Shown here: piece after piece, positions 1 through 6,188 of the stretch
Layout: the number at the start of each line of letters is the position of its first letter
Numbering within the stretch: the first letter of the stretch is position 1
From: Treponema sp. UBA3819
GTDB lineage: Bacteria > Spirochaetota > Spirochaetia > Treponematales > Treponemataceae
DNA length: 12,533 bases
Assembly (NCBI GenBank): GCA_002369025.1
Contig: DFDV01000031.1
Location: forward strand, 1 to 12,533
Direction: 5' to 3'
The notes under the pieces: generated by a model
The model's database searches: none
What the model was told of the DNA's origin: nothing
What the model saw: the letters and a program-made list of their open reading frames with translations, nothing else
Made by a program: the position numbers and the translations under genes

Positions 1-815
1 TGAATAGCGCGGTCGTCCAGCATAACAATATCTTCGAACACGAACATGCGCTTTTTGATTTCTTCTGCCAGTTCCGGATCGTCTTCTTCGAGAGTTTCGA
101 TAATTGCCTTCTCAGAAGAACGGTCAACAAGGTTAAGGATTTCAACGATAGATTCAACACCACCTGCAGCCGTGTAGTCTTCACTGGACAGGGTAGACAG
201 TTTCTTTTCCAGAACGCGTTCAACTTCACGCAAAACATCAGGTGAAGTACGGTCCATCGTAGCCAGACGGCGTGAAACTTCCGGCTGTATTTCAACAGGC
301 AGATTCTGAAGAATAACGGCAGCCTTGCTCGGTTCCAGATATGCCAGAATCAATGCGATAGTCTGAGGATATTCAGTCTGAATAAAGTTCAAAAGGTGAG
401 CCGGGTCTGTACGACGGATAAAGTCAAAGGGACGAACCTGCAGAGAACTGGTCAGACGATTGATAATGTCAATTGCCTTCTGAGAACCAAGTGATTTTTC
501 CAGAAGTTCGCGGGCGTAATCAATACCGCCTGTCGTGATAAAGTTCTGGGCATTCATCAAATCCTGGAATTCTTCCAGAACCTGATCCTTGAACTCAGCA
601 TCAACCGTTTCCAGACGGGCAATTTCAAAGGTAAGCGTTTCCACTTCGTCTTCACGAAGATGCTTCATTATTTCAGCAGAAACATCAGAACCGATAGAGA
701 CAAGAAAAATTGCAGCCTTTTGTCTTCCAGTGAGGTTTTTATAATCTTTTACACCTTTTTTTCCGCCGCCGCCACCACCTGCGGGTTTAAGGCTGCCGGG
801 TTTTGCATCAGGCAT
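1..815 (-). CDS. fliG: Flagellar motor switch protein FliG, C-terminus cut by window edge
   Basis: FliG is the rotor protein of the flagellar C-ring. It docks on the FliF tail, carries FliM, and contacts the stator. About 271 residues are visible; the gene runs off the left edge, so the end of the torque-generating C-terminal domain is missing. Seen: a Gly-rich N-terminal linker (about residues 10-20), an N-domain beginning YKNLTGRQKAAIFL (24-37), a middle domain with EYPQTIALILAYL (147-159), and the start of the C domain (EEIKKRMFVFEDIVMLDDRAI, about 250-270, split here only by wording). The family's EHPQ motif reads EYPQ here. The ATG at 815 has an AGGAGG ribosome site five bases upstream. 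It is the last visible gene of the flgB operon. Position after fliF matches the main (FliG-2 type) spirochaete copy; whether a second fliG exists elsewhere cannot be seen. Confidence 0.96.
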   Translation of the reverse strand, partial: MPDAKPGSLKPAGGGGGGKKGVKDYKNLTGRQKAAIFLVSIGSDVSAEIMKHLREDEVETLTFEIARLETVDAEFKDQVLEEFQDLMNAQNFITTGGIDYARELLEKSLGSQKAIDIINRLTSSLQVRPFDFIRRTDPAHLLNFIQTEYPQTIALILAYLEPSKAAVILQNLPVEIQPEVSRRLATMDRTSPDVLREVERVLEKKLSTLSSEDYTAAGGVESIVEILNLVDRSSEKAIIETLEEDDPELAEEIKKRMFVFEDIVMLDDRAI

Positions 816-817
816 CT

Positions 818-826
818 AATCCTCCT
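818..826. repeat. 9-bp direct repeat, copy 1 (possible target duplication)
   Basis: AATCCTCCT on the plus strand, read as AGGAGGATT on the coding strand. This copy serves as the ribosome binding site of fliG. Its twin lies at 930-938, on the other side of the hairpin element. Confidence 0.6.
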
Positions 827-844
827 AAAACTTGGCGTTAGCCA

Positions 845-862
845 CGCGCCACGGATGGCGCG
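845..862. repeat. Hairpin 1 of the element (6-bp GC stem)
   Basis: CGCGCC and GGCGCG form a perfect 6-bp stem around the loop ACGGAT. The core GCGCCACGGATGGC (846-859) recurs exactly at 3950-3963 in the flgB-flgC gap. Confidence 0.75.
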
Positions 863-866
863 AATC

Positions 867-892
867 GCAGGTTTTGCAAAAGCAAAAACTGC
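867..892. repeat. Hairpin 2 of the element
   Basis: GCAG-G-TTTTGC, loop AAAA, then GCAAAA-A-CTGC: an 11-position stem with one mismatch (871 with 888). There is no T-run after it on the coding strand, so it is not a typical intrinsic terminator. Confidence 0.7.
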
Positions 893-894
893 AT

Positions 895-928
895 GTGATT
901 TTCATTACATGGATGTAATGAAAATCAC
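895..928. repeat. Hairpin 3: perfect 16-bp inverted repeat
   Basis: Arms at 895-910 (GTGATTTTCATTACAT) and 913-928 are perfect complements with only GG between them. In RNA this would be a stem of about 15 bp with a tetraloop. The stop codon of the upstream small gene (925-927) lies in the arm, so the ribosome finishes inside the hairpin. Confidence 0.85.
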
Positions 929-1317
929 GAATCCTCCTTAAGCCAGGCACTCAAAGCCTGTGCAATTGCATCGGGATTCTTTCTCATCATATCTCTGATT
1001 CCACTTTCTTTTTCGGCTTTTTCACTTGTCTTGATAAATGCAGCAATTTCTGAATCAGTATGAATGGGTCTTGTCAGCCCCTTGCGGAGTCCCCATTCAT
1101 GGCTTTCCTGCAAAACAGCTGTTTCATCAGGCCAGACAACGCGTTTTCCAAGAGAACGCAGGGATTTACGGAGTTTCTTTAATTCAGCAGTAGACAGATA
1201 TTCAAAAACTGACTCTGCACTACCCCCCAGTTCACCAAGAAGGATTGCAGCTTTTTCCTTGCCGGAAAGGGGACGACGGTAGTTATCTGTTACCATCTGA
1301 AAAGGTTCATTTCCCAT
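925..1317 (-). CDS. FliG N-domain-like small flagellar protein with FliF-like tail
   Basis: 130 residues, no named family recognised. Residues 13-58 (YRRPLSGKEKAAILLGELGG onward) align by eye with the start of the FliG N-domain encoded next door (YKNLTGRQKAAIFLVSIGS): the KAAI core, the spacing to a YL/HL pair, and a following amphipathic helix all agree. The last 20 residues (RKNPDAIAQALSAWLKED, 112-129) resemble the FliG-binding tail of the FliF just upstream (KEHPEDVAMLIRTWMMEE): the P, A, W and acidic end match. The FliG middle and C domains are absent. The ATG at 1317 begins one base after the fliF stop, with GGAGGA overlapping that stop, so translation is coupled. Inferred role: an adaptor or regulator at the MS-ring/C-ring interface. 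The extreme C-terminus may have been altered by the hairpin insertion. Confidence 0.85.
   Translation of the reverse strand: MGNEPFQMVTDNYRRPLSGKEKAAILLGELGGSAESVFEYLSTAELKKLRKSLRSLGKRVVWPDETAVLQESHEWGLRKGLTRPIHTDSEIAAFIKTSEKAEKESGIRDMMRKNPDAIAQALSAWLKEDS
930..938. repeat. 9-bp direct repeat, copy 2 (possible target duplication)
   Basis: Second AATCCTCCT. It lies in the last codons of the FliG-like small gene, where it forms a perfect Shine-Dalgarno-like stretch with no recognised gene immediately behind it. That stranded ribosome site is part of the argument for an insertion. Confidence 0.6.
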
Positions 1318-1318
1318 T

Positions 1319-3025
1319 CTATTCCTCCATCATCCATGTGCGGATAAGCATTGCCACATCTTCCGGATGTTCCTTCGCCATGGCAACGGCACTTTCAAGA
1401 AGTTCTGCCCGCTTTCTTTCTTCAACAGACATGGTAACTTCCATACCTTCCTGACGGGCATCCCAGAGGGCCTTTTCACGTTCCGCCTGCTGACGGCGCA
1501 GAAGTTCTTCCTCGCGGAGACGGCGGCGGCGTTCCAGTTCACGGCTGATAAAGCGGAAGATGATAAATGCTATCAGAACTACCGTTACACCGATAAGAAC
1601 CCACATAATCGTGCGGTTGCGCCGCTGACGGGCAAAGTATGCGTCATCTTCATTTCTGAACTGCTCGGTACGGTCAATCTGCAGGCTGGTAACTACAACG
1701 CGATAGTTGCGTCCCTGGTCATAACCGACTGCACCCTGAATGTAGTTTGCAACCTGTTCAAGTTCATCCTGAGTCGGCGGAATGTATTCACGGGTTATAC
1801 CGCCGTTTTCGTCAATAATATATTCATGCGTCTTGGGGTCACGGGGAATGCGGTACTTACCGTCAATGTTTACAGAAACCGTTACGCGGTCAATAGAGGG
1901 CATGCGCTCTTCCACGCGATGCTCGGTATTCATCTCATTGTTCTGGGTCGTGCTTGTTTCTACAGATTTACCGATAACATTGGACATATCACTCATAACC
2001 GGAGGATTCTGTCCTTCCACGCCCGCAGGACCTTCCGGATTGTAGCCGGTACCAGTCCACTCCTTGGTTATCGTCTGTGACGAACGGGGCAGATAATCAC
2101 GCTTTTCGGTGGTGTCATAGGGCTTTGAGGGGTCCTGCTCTGTAATCATCACCGGAGTATAGATTGTCTTTTCGCTGGAAACCTTGGAGGTATCCATGTC
2201 AATCTTGATATCCAGGTCACGAACACGGTCTTCAGAGAAGTAATTCTGCATTGATTTGAGAATCTTTGCGCGATACTGGGTCTGGGTTTTCTGAATGAAT
2301 TTTTCCGTACGCTCAATAAGGGACAGGCGGTCACTTTCTGCCATACCCTCAAAGTCGTTCAGTTCGTTTCCTTCACTGTCTGCAATCGTAATATTTTCGG
2401 GACGAAGACCTACGACCGCCCTCATCAAAATTTTCTGTACAGTCTGAATCTTCCTGCGGTTCTGAGCCATAGTCGGATCACTGAAATACAGAATGACGGA
2501 GGCTGTGACAGGCTTTTGATTATCTGCAAAAAGCTCATCTTTGGGCTGACCGATAACAACATTTGCACGGGAAATGCCGGAAAGCGCTTCCAGCTGCTGG
2601 GTAACCATGCGGGTAATGGAACGCTGAAGGTTTACATTGCGTTCAAAATCGGTAATAGTCCAGCTTGTTACGTCAAAAAGAGAAAAGGCATCCACCGTGG
2701 AGGGAACTTTATCTTCTTCGATAAGGATGTTGCGCATGCGGCGGGCAGTAGCTTCATCAGCAACGGAAATAACGCCGTCTGCATTCACATACGCCTTGAC
2801 GCCCTCCTGATCCATGCGGAGCAGAATGTCATCACGAGTATTCTGATCTGTAATTGCAGTTGTAAAAAGGGGAACGGTTGTGGGTGCAGAAGACACTCGT
2901 GACGTCAGCACAATGGCCGCAATCACCGCTACAACAATTCCGATTAAAATGACTTTTTGAACGATTGACCACTTAGACCAACGTTCCTTTAAATTGGCTA
3001 AAAACTTTTTGAGCCATTCGTTCAT
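1319..3025 (-). CDS. fliF: Flagellar MS-ring protein FliF
   Basis: FliF builds the inner-membrane MS-ring on which the rotor and export gate assemble. The protein is 568 residues, the usual size for the family. Seen: a basic amphipathic N-terminus, membrane segment 1 (about 22-42, IVQKVILIGIVVAVIAAIVL), a periplasmic ring-building region with the typical QRSITRMVTQQLEALSGISR stretch (134-153), a Ser/Thr/Pro-rich insert (about 285-375), membrane segment 2 (about 473-493), a highly charged cytoplasmic helix (495-530), and the FliG-binding tail with EHPEDVAMLIRTWMMEE (552-568). The ATG at 3025 is chosen because GGGAGGGG lies four bases upstream; a GTG nine codons earlier (3052) lacks a good site. 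It lies downstream of fliE with its own candidate promoter and touches the next gene. Confidence 0.97.
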   Translation of the reverse strand: MNEWLKKFLANLKERWSKWSIVQKVILIGIVVAVIAAIVLTSRVSSAPTTVPLFTTAITDQNTRDDILLRMDQEGVKAYVNADGVISVADEATARRMRNILIEEDKVPSTVDAFSLFDVTSWTITDFERNVNLQRSITRMVTQQLEALSGISRANVVIGQPKDELFADNQKPVTASVILYFSDPTMAQNRRKIQTVQKILMRAVVGLRPENITIADSEGNELNDFEGMAESDRLSLIERTEKFIQKTQTQYRAKILKSMQNYFSEDRVRDLDIKIDMDTSKVSSEKTIYTPVMITEQDPSKPYDTTEKRDYLPRSSQTITKEWTGTGYNPEGPAGVEGQNPPVMSDMSNVIGKSVETSTTQNNEMNTEHRVEERMPSIDRVTVSVNIDGKYRIPRDPKTHEYIIDENGGITREYIPPTQDELEQVANYIQGAVGYDQGRNYRVVVTSLQIDRTEQFRNEDDAYFARQRRNRTIMWVLIGVTVVLIAFIIFRFISRELERRRRLREEELLRRQQAEREKALWDARQEGMEVTMSVEERKRAELLESAVAMAKEHPEDVAMLIRTWMMEE

Positions 3026-3066
3026 CTGACCCCTCCCGTGAACGAAACCCACTATATATTAGAGAA

Positions 3067-3095
3067 ATTTTATCATAGAAATTTTAATCCGTCAA
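3067..3095 (-). promoter_or_regulatory. Candidate sigma70 promoter for fliF
   Basis: On the minus strand TTGACG (3090-3095), a 17-base spacer, then TAAAAT (3067-3072) preceded by TGA as an extended -10. Both boxes match consensus at 5 of 6. It fills the gap right after the fliE stop. Start of transcription would be near 3060, about 35 bases before the fliF ATG. Confidence 0.6.
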
Positions 3096-3443
3096 TCAGC
3101 GAGTTGTAGAAAGTTCGTTCCAGCCGGTAGTTATGCGGTCAATAACGGTCTGTGCAAGGGAAAGAGACTGCTGAGCCTTAGCCATTGCCACAGTAACATC
3201 TTCCACATTGACGGACTCTGGGTCAGTAATATACTGCTGGGCAAGACGGTCTACATTAAGCTGCTGGTTATTGACCGTATCAACTGCGCCCAAAAGATAG
3301 GATTCAAAAGTCCCCTGTTTGCGTTCAGTTTTTTCTACAGGAGCCTTTCCAAAAGAATTGACATCACGAAGCGGTGAAGTTCCCGCATGAGCAGGATTTG
3401 TGCGTACCATCTGCAGGGTACCCATTGTCTGTTCAATTTTCAT
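3096..3443 (-). CDS. fliE: Flagellar hook-basal body protein FliE
   Basis: FliE links the MS-ring to the proximal rod and is secreted by the flagellar export apparatus, so it carries no classical signal peptide. 115 residues, normal length. The N-terminal half is variable and probably disordered. The conserved C-terminal half runs from FESYLLGAVDTVNNQQ (47-62) to the family signature around DPESVNVEDVTVAMAKAQQS (74-93) and the helix LAQTVIDRITTGWNEL. The ATG at 3443 has GAGGGG about six bases upstream. It sits 27 bases after flgC in the same operon, between rod genes and the MS-ring gene as usual. Confidence 0.95.
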   Translation of the reverse strand: MKIEQTMGTLQMVRTNPAHAGTSPLRDVNSFGKAPVEKTERKQGTFESYLLGAVDTVNNQQLNVDRLAQQYITDPESVNVEDVTVAMAKAQQSLSLAQTVIDRITTGWNELSTTR

Positions 3444-3470
3444 ACGTTTCCCCTCACCTTTATTTTATAC

Positions 3471-3932
3471 CTATGCCCTGCCAATTTCAAGGGCTGCACT
3501 GAACATATCCTTTGCACCCTGAACGACCGTACCATTTGCCTCGTATGCACGGCTGGCAGAAATCAAATTCACCATTTCATTGACGATGTTTACATTAGGC
3601 ATCTCTACATAGCCTTTGTTCGGACCGCTTTTGATTGCATCAGGATTGTCAGGATCCCAGCGAAGGGGGCCCTGTGAGGTATCTTTTACAATCTGCTTTA
3701 CGCGGACGCCTTTTCCGGGACCGTTATCCCTGTCTGCAGAAGCAAATGGACTTCTCCACTGGGGATTTTCTGAAGCAACAGGCTCCAGCACGACCAGAGA
3801 TTTTTTGAAAGCACCGCCCTCAGGTGTACGCGTAGTAGATGCATTGGCAATATTATTTGAAATAACATCAGTCCGCAGCCGCTCAACACTCATGCCGGTG
3901 GCCGCAATATTCATACTTGTAAACATACCCAT
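3471..3932 (-). CDS. flgC: Flagellar proximal rod protein FlgC
   Basis: FlgC is a proximal rod subunit exported to the periplasm by the flagellar type III system. 153 residues. The N-terminus (MGMFTSMNIAATGMSVERLR) and ISNNIANAST (24-33) are the rod/hook family helix and signature. The C-terminal part has YVEMPNVNIVNEMVNLISAS and RAYEANGTVV, also typical. The ATG at 3932 is chosen over an upstream in-frame start near 3956 because GAAGGAGA lies about seven bases before it and the homologous proteins begin MG-FTS. The 45-base gap from flgB holds a 14-base copy of the hairpin repeat seen upstream of fliG. Confidence 0.96.
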   Translation of the reverse strand: MGMFTSMNIAATGMSVERLRTDVISNNIANASTTRTPEGGAFKKSLVVLEPVASENPQWRSPFASADRDNGPGKGVRVKQIVKDTSQGPLRWDPDNPDAIKSGPNKGYVEMPNVNIVNEMVNLISASRAYEANGTVVQGAKDMFSAALEIGRA

Positions 3933-3949
3933 AGAAAAATCTCCTTCAG

Positions 3950-3963
3950 GCGCCACGGATGGC
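3950..3963. repeat. 14-base partial copy of the hairpin-1 repeat in the flgB-flgC gap
   Basis: GCGCCACGGATGGC, identical to 846-859. Here the second arm is broken (GGCCC instead of GGCGCG), so only three base pairs flank the ACGGAT loop. It lies just upstream of the flgC ribosome site and looks like a decayed or partial copy. Confidence 0.6.
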
Positions 3964-3977
3964 CCTTTTATACCCTA

Positions 3978-4394
3978 CTATTTTCTCATTGCGGTTCGCA
4001 GCTGACTGAACTCAAAACTCTGGAGCTGGGTCAGCAGACGATAGCTCATCTGCAGTTTCAATACATTCATAGCCTCGTATTCGGCATCCACATTGTTTCC
4101 GTTTGCGTTGGCAGTGGTAGCCCAGTCGGTTACACGGCGCGGCTCAACATCATGCCAGTCATAAGGCTCATTCAGGGCGATATGGCGGCTGTCGGTGCGG
4201 GTCAGCTGGAACTGATGTTCAGTATCAGCCGCACTCTCAAAAGCACGCTTGAGTTCGCTTTCAAAATTTACCACCTGACGCTTATAGTTGGGAACTTCCG
4301 CGTTAGCAATGTTGTTCGCACTCACCTGATAGCGCAACTGGTGCACATTCATGGCGCGATGTAATAAATCTACCGATTGTGTAAAGCTATTCAT
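3978..4394 (-). CDS. flgB: Flagellar proximal rod protein FlgB
   Basis: FlgB is a proximal rod subunit and the first gene of the basal-body operon here. 138 residues, normal length. The N-terminal helix MNSFTQSVDLLHRAMNVHQL and the signature SANNIANAEVPNYKRQ (24-39) identify it; the C-terminal helix KLQMSYRLLTQLQSFEFSQL is also typical. The ATG at 4394 matches the family N-terminus. A TTG at 4433 is in frame but lies inside the terminator T-run and would add 13 unrelated residues. The ribosome site is poor: GAGG is only one base before the ATG. Only 37 bases separate it from the terminator of map. Confidence 0.95.
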   Translation of the reverse strand: MNSFTQSVDLLHRAMNVHQLRYQVSANNIANAEVPNYKRQVVNFESELKRAFESAADTEHQFQLTRTDSRHIALNEPYDWHDVEPRRVTDWATTANANGNNVDAEYEAMNVLKLQMSYRLLTQLQSFEFSQLRTAMRK

Positions 4395-4401
4395 ACCTCT
4401 A

Positions 4402-4428
4402 TCTTCGGAAGTTTCTGGTGACGAGTTA
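4402..4428 (-). promoter_or_regulatory. Weak sigma28-like promoter candidate for flgB
   Basis: On the minus strand TAAC (4425-4428), a 15-base spacer and TCCGAAGA (4402-4409) resemble the TAAA-N15-GCCGATAA flagellar sigma pattern: the spacing is exact and eight of twelve positions match. A start about seven bases on would fall at the flgB ATG, giving a near-leaderless transcript. Chance occurrence is quite possible. Confidence 0.22.
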
Positions 4429-4431
4429 AGC

Positions 4432-4462
4432 AAAAAAAATCCCGCACCTTTAAGATGCGGGG
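4432..4462 (-). terminator. Intrinsic terminator of map
   Basis: On the minus strand CCCGCA, a nine-base loop, TGCGGG, then A and eight T residues. The stem is perfect and GC-rich. It follows the map stop codon by about eight bases and separates map from the flagellar operon. Confidence 0.9.
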
Positions 4463-4469
4463 TAAGATT

Positions 4470-5243
4470 TCAGCACCAGGCCGGTAAACCGGGGCAGTCA
4501 GTTAAGATTTCCGTATGATCCTTAAATACGGCAACGGTATGTTCTTCATGGCAGCTCCATTTGCCGTCAGCAGTCAGTACCGTCCAGCCATTTTTTTCAT
4601 CTATGTCTACGTCAGCAGTTCCCAAGTTGATCATGGGTTCAATCGCCAAAACCATGCCCGCCTGAATCCGGGGATTTGCACCGCCAGACCACACATTCGG
4701 CACAGAAGGATCCTCATGCACATCAAGCCCTACTCCATGACCGCAGTATTCGTAGACAACGCCGTAGCCATATTTTCCATAGGCAACATCGTTTACCGCA
4801 TTTGCAATATCCTTGATTCTGTTGCCAGCCACACAGGCCGCAATACCTGCCGCAAGGCTTTCCCGCGTTGCCTGCACCAGTTTTTTGTACTCCGGCTTTA
4901 CATTTCCCAGCATGACCGTGTGGGTCGAGTCACTGATGTAGCCGTCCAGATCGATGCCGATATCCAGCGAAACCAAATCACCGTCATGGACAATCTTATG
5001 CTTTGAGGGAACGCCGTGAATAACCTCATTGTTCACACTGATACAGGCCGCCCCCGGAAAATCTTCCCGGTACCAGGCCGGCTTTCCACCGATTTTTTTG
5101 ATAAACTTCACCACAAGATCGTCAATATCTTTGGTGCTCATTCCCGGCTGAACCTGAGGAATCACTTCGCGAAACAAATCTGCCAGCGCATGGCAGGATT
5201 TTCTGATGCCGTCAATTTCTTTCTCATTCTTTAAGCGAATCAT
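4470..5243 (-). CDS. map: Methionine aminopeptidase, type I
   Basis: Removes the initiator Met from nascent proteins when the second residue is small; a cytosolic metalloenzyme. 257 residues, the usual type I length, with no N-terminal zinc-binding extension. The expected active-site residues are visible: H76 in NNEVIHGVPS, metal ligands D94 (SLDIG) and D105 (ISDSTH), H169 (GHGVGLDVHEDP), E202 (AIEPM) and E234 (HEEHT). Residue numbers are my own count. The ATG at 5243 gives the normal N-terminus. There is no Shine-Dalgarno sequence before it, and an extended -10 box ends nine bases upstream, so the mRNA may be leaderless. A strong terminator follows. Its neighbour upstream is a J-domain protein gene. 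Confidence 0.97.
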   Translation of the reverse strand: MIRLKNEKEIDGIRKSCHALADLFREVIPQVQPGMSTKDIDDLVVKFIKKIGGKPAWYREDFPGAACISVNNEVIHGVPSKHKIVHDGDLVSLDIGIDLDGYISDSTHTVMLGNVKPEYKKLVQATRESLAAGIAACVAGNRIKDIANAVNDVAYGKYGYGVVYEYCGHGVGLDVHEDPSVPNVWSGGANPRIQAGMVLAIEPMINLGTADVDIDEKNGWTVLTADGKWSCHEEHTVAVFKDHTEILTDCPGLPAWC

Positions 5244-5252
5244 AACGCAATG

Positions 5253-5281
5253 AGTGTATCACAAAGCAAAAAGAATGAAAA
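5253..5281 (-). promoter_or_regulatory. Candidate promoter for map, very close to the start codon
   Basis: On the minus strand TTTTCA (5276-5281), 17 bases, TACACT (5253-5258) preceded by TGA (extended -10). The -10 box ends nine bases before the ATG, leaving at most a few bases of leader. The rest of the 5244-5400 gap holds a 7-bp hairpin (5365-5385) without a T-run and nothing else I can support. Confidence 0.5.
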
Positions 5282-5400
5282 GTGTTAGCAATAAGTAACA
5301 GAATATTTGCGGGGAAGAGATGGATTTTTTTTTGATTTGCCATAATTTTGCGGTGCGCATGACAGAAATGCTGTAACGGCATTTCAGTCCCCTGCTCCCC

Positions 5401-6159
5401 TCACCCTGCCAGGCGGGCTGCTTCTTCGTCGCAGATGCGGGCGGTGCTTTCGTCACCCATGCGGCGGTAAGCTCCGGCCATTTTGCGCAGAAAGAAAGCG
5501 TCGTCTTTGTTGCCAAAGCCCAGTTCAAGAGCCCGCTCCCAGCTGTCCAGAGCCAGTTCGTCGTTTACCCTGCCGTCCAGACGATATTTCAGGACAGTGC
5601 GGGCTAAATCCATTACTTCGGGGAAGAAGAGGCGGAAATATTCGTAGCTGCGTTCCATGCGGATAATCTGTTCAAGCAGAACAAAGGCATCGTAGTATTC
5701 GTCGCGTAAAATCAATTCTTCGGCAAGGATAAAGCCATAGTCCATAAAATCTTCACGGGTAAACCATTTTGCCAGGCGGAAACCTGCATGATTCATGCTC
5801 ATGCGTTTGAACTCTGCAACTGCGTCGTCTTCGTGGCCATGCATGAGGTCAAAAAAAATGAGTTTGGAACGGCTTTCTTCATCTGAACGGGCAAGAAGCC
5901 AGGTGCGGTAATCAAAAGAATTGGTAGAACGGAAGGCCTTCGCCTGATGACGCATAAAAAATGCTTCGTCAAAAAGGGAACGCTGCTTGGCGTCAGAAAG
6001 GGTTTCATAAGCCTTTACCAGCCGCTGAAACTGTTTTGTCGTCTCAACCTTGCCTGATGCGTCGGGATGCAGTTTTTTGGCTTTTTCACGATAGGCCCGC
6101 CGGATTTCTGCAAGAGTTGCATTTGGCCGAACGCCTAGGATTTTATAACAGTCTTCCAA
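5401..6159 (-). CDS. Small J-domain protein with TPR-like C-terminal half
   Basis: A 252-residue co-chaperone-like protein that would stimulate an Hsp70 (DnaK). The J domain is at about 3-65, starting CYKILGVRPNATLAEIRRAY with the essential HPD at 31-33 and a closing helix FQRLVKAYETLSDAKQRSLFD. It lacks the Gly/Phe linker and zinc-binding repeats of true DnaJ. The remaining part is alpha-helical; residues about 155-250 contain pairs of helices (YDAFVLLEQII, DSWERALELGFGNKDDAFFL, RKMAGAYRRMGDESTARICD) resembling TPR units, which may recruit a client. The start is a TTG at 6157-6159: it places the J domain at the very N-terminus, an in-frame stop lies 11 codons upstream, and no ATG exists between. 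No Shine-Dalgarno sequence is visible, so expression may be low. Confidence 0.85.
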   Translation of the reverse strand: MEDCYKILGVRPNATLAEIRRAYREKAKKLHPDASGKVETTKQFQRLVKAYETLSDAKQRSLFDEAFFMRHQAKAFRSTNSFDYRTWLLARSDEESRSKLIFFDLMHGHEDDAVAEFKRMSMNHAGFRLAKWFTREDFMDYGFILAEELILRDEYYDAFVLLEQIIRMERSYEYFRLFFPEVMDLARTVLKYRLDGRVNDELALDSWERALELGFGNKDDAFFLRKMAGAYRRMGDESTARICDEEAARLAG

Positions 6160-6188
6160 GATGATTTGATTGTAGGATATTTTTTCGA

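Larger units (their letters stand above)
827..929. mobile_element. Putative small hairpin-rich insertion element between the FliG-like gene and fliG
   Basis: About 103 bp made almost entirely of three consecutive inverted repeats (845-862, 867-892, 895-928). It is flanked by a 9-bp direct repeat AATCCTCCT at 818-826 and 930-938. Deleting the element with one repeat copy would make the upstream gene end AAG GAG GAT TAG followed at once by the fliG ATG, much like the tight fliF junction upstream. That makes an insertion with target duplication the simplest reading. It encodes no protein and shows no clear terminal inverted repeat, so it would be a MITE- or REP-like passenger. The repeat overlaps a Shine-Dalgarno sequence, so chance similarity is not excluded. 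Confidence 0.5.

Noticed and set aside
905..928. Mini reading frame GTG ATT TTC ATT ACA TCC ATG TAA (minus strand) behind an AAGGAGG site
   Set aside because: Seven codons lying within the palindrome; the ribosome-like site is better explained as the duplicated repeat. A leader peptide is possible but unsupported.
1367..2080. Long open frame on the plus strand (237 codons) opposite fliF
   Set aside because: It is antisense to the well-supported fliF, has no ribosome site or recognisable domain, and has the composition of a shadow frame.
3026..3052. GTG start extending FliF by nine residues
   Set aside because: The added residues are unlike FliF and would cover the strong GGGAGGGG ribosome site of the ATG at 3025.
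5259..5360. Minus-strand 33-codon frame with a hydrophobic end (QIFCYLLLTLFILFAL)
   Set aside because: No ribosome site or promoter, and it covers the map promoter; the hydrophobicity comes from T-rich promoter DNA.
5365..5385. GAAATGC/GCATTTC hairpin after the J-domain gene
   Set aside because: 7-bp stem but no following T-run on either strand, so not called a terminator.
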